Shown here: positions 22,198-23,241 of the stretch, piece by piece
Numbering within the stretch: position 1 is the stretch's first letter
Layout: each line of letters starts with the position of its first letter
Assembly (NCBI GenBank): GCA_964394585.1
Contig: CAYMYI010000063.1
Location: 1 to 23,241 of the forward strand
Direction: 5' to 3'
Origin: CAYUJH01 sp964394585
GTDB taxonomy: Bacteria; Bacteroidota; Bacteroidia; Cytophagales; Flammeovirgaceae
DNA: 23,241 bases
Made by a program: the position numbers and the translations under genes
Notes under the pieces: model-generated
Told to the model about the DNA's origin: nothing
The model's input: the letters and a program-made list of their open reading frames with translations, nothing else
Database searches by the model: none

Positions 22198-23241
22198 CTA
22201 CAAGTCAAGTACCTGAATTTCCACCCTTCGATTGAGCTGAGCTTCGCTTTCGTTTTGTGGGTACGGGTATAGCATTTTGCTACAGCCCCACCCTTTGATT
22301 TCTACCCTATCAGCGGCAATTCCTTGGGTTATCAAATAATTTTTCACCGAGTTAGCACGAGCAATTGAAAGTTGCGTTGCCGAATAAACCCCATTATGGC
22401 ATCCGTTGGTATGGCCTTCAACCTTGATTTTCATGTTTTTGTAGGCTTTCATAATCTGCTCGATGTTTTTGTATACATAAATCGACTCGGGCAAAGGTTC
22501 CGGAGAATCGCCATAGAAATTGATATTACTCACGCGGAAGGTAGCACCCACTTCGAGGGGTTGCAGTTGCCGAGAAATTCCTTCTTGCGCAATAGCGCGG
22601 AGTTCTCTTATCGAAAAGAGCGTATCGGTAAAGAAATGCCCATCCGAAAAAATCTCAAGTCGATATTCTTTCACCCCTTTCATCACAGGAATTTCGAGGT
22701 TATACGTTCCATCTTCGGTGGAAACGCTGGCGAGTAACTCCCCGGTTACTTTATCTCTACAAGTAATGACTGCATTAATTCCTTGCCCATTTTTTCCGGT
22801 AATTTGTCCTTCGAGGGGTACTTTTCGGCGGATACGCTCATCTAGTTCGGAGCTTACGTCGGGCTTATCGTACAGATGAATTACCTGCGTTGTTTTAGCA
22901 GTGGTGGGCTTTAGCGTTGTAGAGTCTATAGGAGTTATTTCGTTTGCGGTAATATCCTCTTTCGTAACCATTGAAGTTTCAGGTGTCTTTTGTGCGGTTT
23001 TGGCAATAGGCTTGTACTGAAATTTCAGCGTATGCCCTTCCCCGTTAGGGTATACATTATCAACCACAAGTAAGAACATTTCCCCTTGGGTTACTTCTAC
23101 CGGAAGGCTGTAGTCGTCGCCCGGGCCAGAGTGCACGAATGGGGCGGAAGCTTCGGCAGATAGCCCTGTTTTACTGCCAATGCTAGGGTTGAACCGAGAG
23201 ATATTGGTGCGAATAGGTCGTGCCGTTCCTTGGCGGATTGA
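22198..23241 (-). CDS. OmpA-family outer-membrane protein, N-terminus cut by the window edge
   Basis: The minus frame is open from the window edge to the stop at 22198, with 347 residues visible; a GTG at 23136 is internal, since the frame and its domain continue upstream (GLSAEASAPFV ahead of it). In order there is a beta-sandwich segment with FNPSIG and the strand EVTQGEMFLLVVDN, a Thr/Lys-rich linker, a carboxypeptidase-regulatory-like domain (VPLEGQITGKNGQGINAVIT, then VSTEDGTYNLEIP), and a C-terminal OmpA domain with INFYGDS, VEGHTNGC and NRRVEIQV. The OmpA domain binds peptidoglycan, so the protein likely ties the outer membrane to the wall. Such multi-domain forms are common in Bacteroidota. 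The stop lies close to the promoter of the MntR-like gene. Confidence 0.88.
   Translation of the reverse strand, partial: SIRQGTARPIRTNISRFNPSIGSKTGLSAEASAPFVHSGPGDDYSLPVEVTQGEMFLLVVDNVYPNGEGHTLKFQYKPIAKTAQKTPETSMVTKEDITANEITPIDSTTLKPTTAKTTQVIHLYDKPDVSSELDERIRRKVPLEGQITGKNGQGINAVITCRDKVTGELLASVSTEDGTYNLEIPVMKGVKEYRLEIFSDGHFFTDTLFSIRELRAIAQEGISRQLQPLEVGATFRVSNINFYGDSPEPLPESIYVYKNIEQIMKAYKNMKIKVEGHTNGCHNGVYSATQLSIARANSVKNYLITQGIAADRVEIKGWGCSKMLYPYPQNESEAQLNRRVEIQVLDL

Noticed and set aside
22198..23136. A GTG start for the OmpA-family gene
   Set aside because: The same frame stays open through the window edge and the residues ahead of the GTG continue the N-terminal domain, so this is an internal codon of a larger partial gene.
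1..23241. CRISPR array, tRNA or rRNA genes, insertion sequences
   Set aside because: No regularly spaced direct repeats, no tRNA- or rRNA-like sequence and no transposase frame were recognised; a dedicated RNA scan would be needed to exclude small RNAs.

Overview
The window looks like a stretch of chromosome from a Bacteroidota bacterium, most likely a gliding, Cytophagales-like member; I cannot name a genus. The evidence is gldH, a Cys-rich RicT directly upstream of it, several families that are essentially Bacteroidota-specific (DUF3822, DUF4301, DUF5683), TAnnTTTG-type -7 promoter boxes instead of an E. coli TATAAT, little sign of Shine-Dalgarno sequences, and several TTG starts. There is no CRISPR array, no rRNA or tRNA that I can recognise, and no intact insertion sequence.

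Layout. Positions 1-4719 (minus strand) hold a DUF1800/DUF1501 exported-protein pair, the DUF1501 gene running off the left edge, preceded by a DUF4301 gene with its own terminator. Positions 4720-5951 are the most unusual part: a 471-nt gene-free stretch with a 12-bp inverted-repeat pair bounding 163 bp and a perfect 14-bp hairpin, then a small gene joining a degenerate HNH-like region to an AP2 DNA-binding domain. Seven copies of GCGAA/TTCGC lie in the gaps on its two sides. An Ldh-family dehydrogenase (minus) and a membrane glycosyltransferase (plus) then diverge from a shared 158-nt region holding an 18-bp palindrome over the -7 box.

Positions 8421-10375 (plus) form a tight operon: a pilin-like membrane protein, DUF3822 and coaD (coenzyme A synthesis). 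Positions 10719-14736 (plus) hold ricT, gldH, nth, a histidine-kinase-like protein, an OsmC protein and a 63-residue membrane protein, closely spaced or overlapping. A convergent lipoprotein gene at 14747-15310 is preceded by a potentially structured leader.

Positions 15568-21468 (plus) hold DUF4197, parA-parB (chromosome segregation), DUF5683, dapB (lysine/peptidoglycan precursor), lepB (signal peptidase I) with a clear terminator, and a small membrane protein. This resembles the par-dapB-lepB cluster common in Bacteroidota. The right edge has, on the minus strand, an MntR-like metal-dependent repressor with a candidate self-operator and an OmpA-family outer-membrane protein whose N-terminal part lies outside the window.

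Most of the window is core housekeeping and envelope biology. The points I find most worth checking are the HNH/AP2-like gene with its surrounding motif cluster and repeats, the kinase-like protein lacking its phospho-accepting histidine, an endonuclease III with three of four cluster cysteines, DUF4301 carrying UDP-sugar-pyrophosphorylase-like motifs, and the pilin-like plus actin-fold-like pair ahead of coaD.
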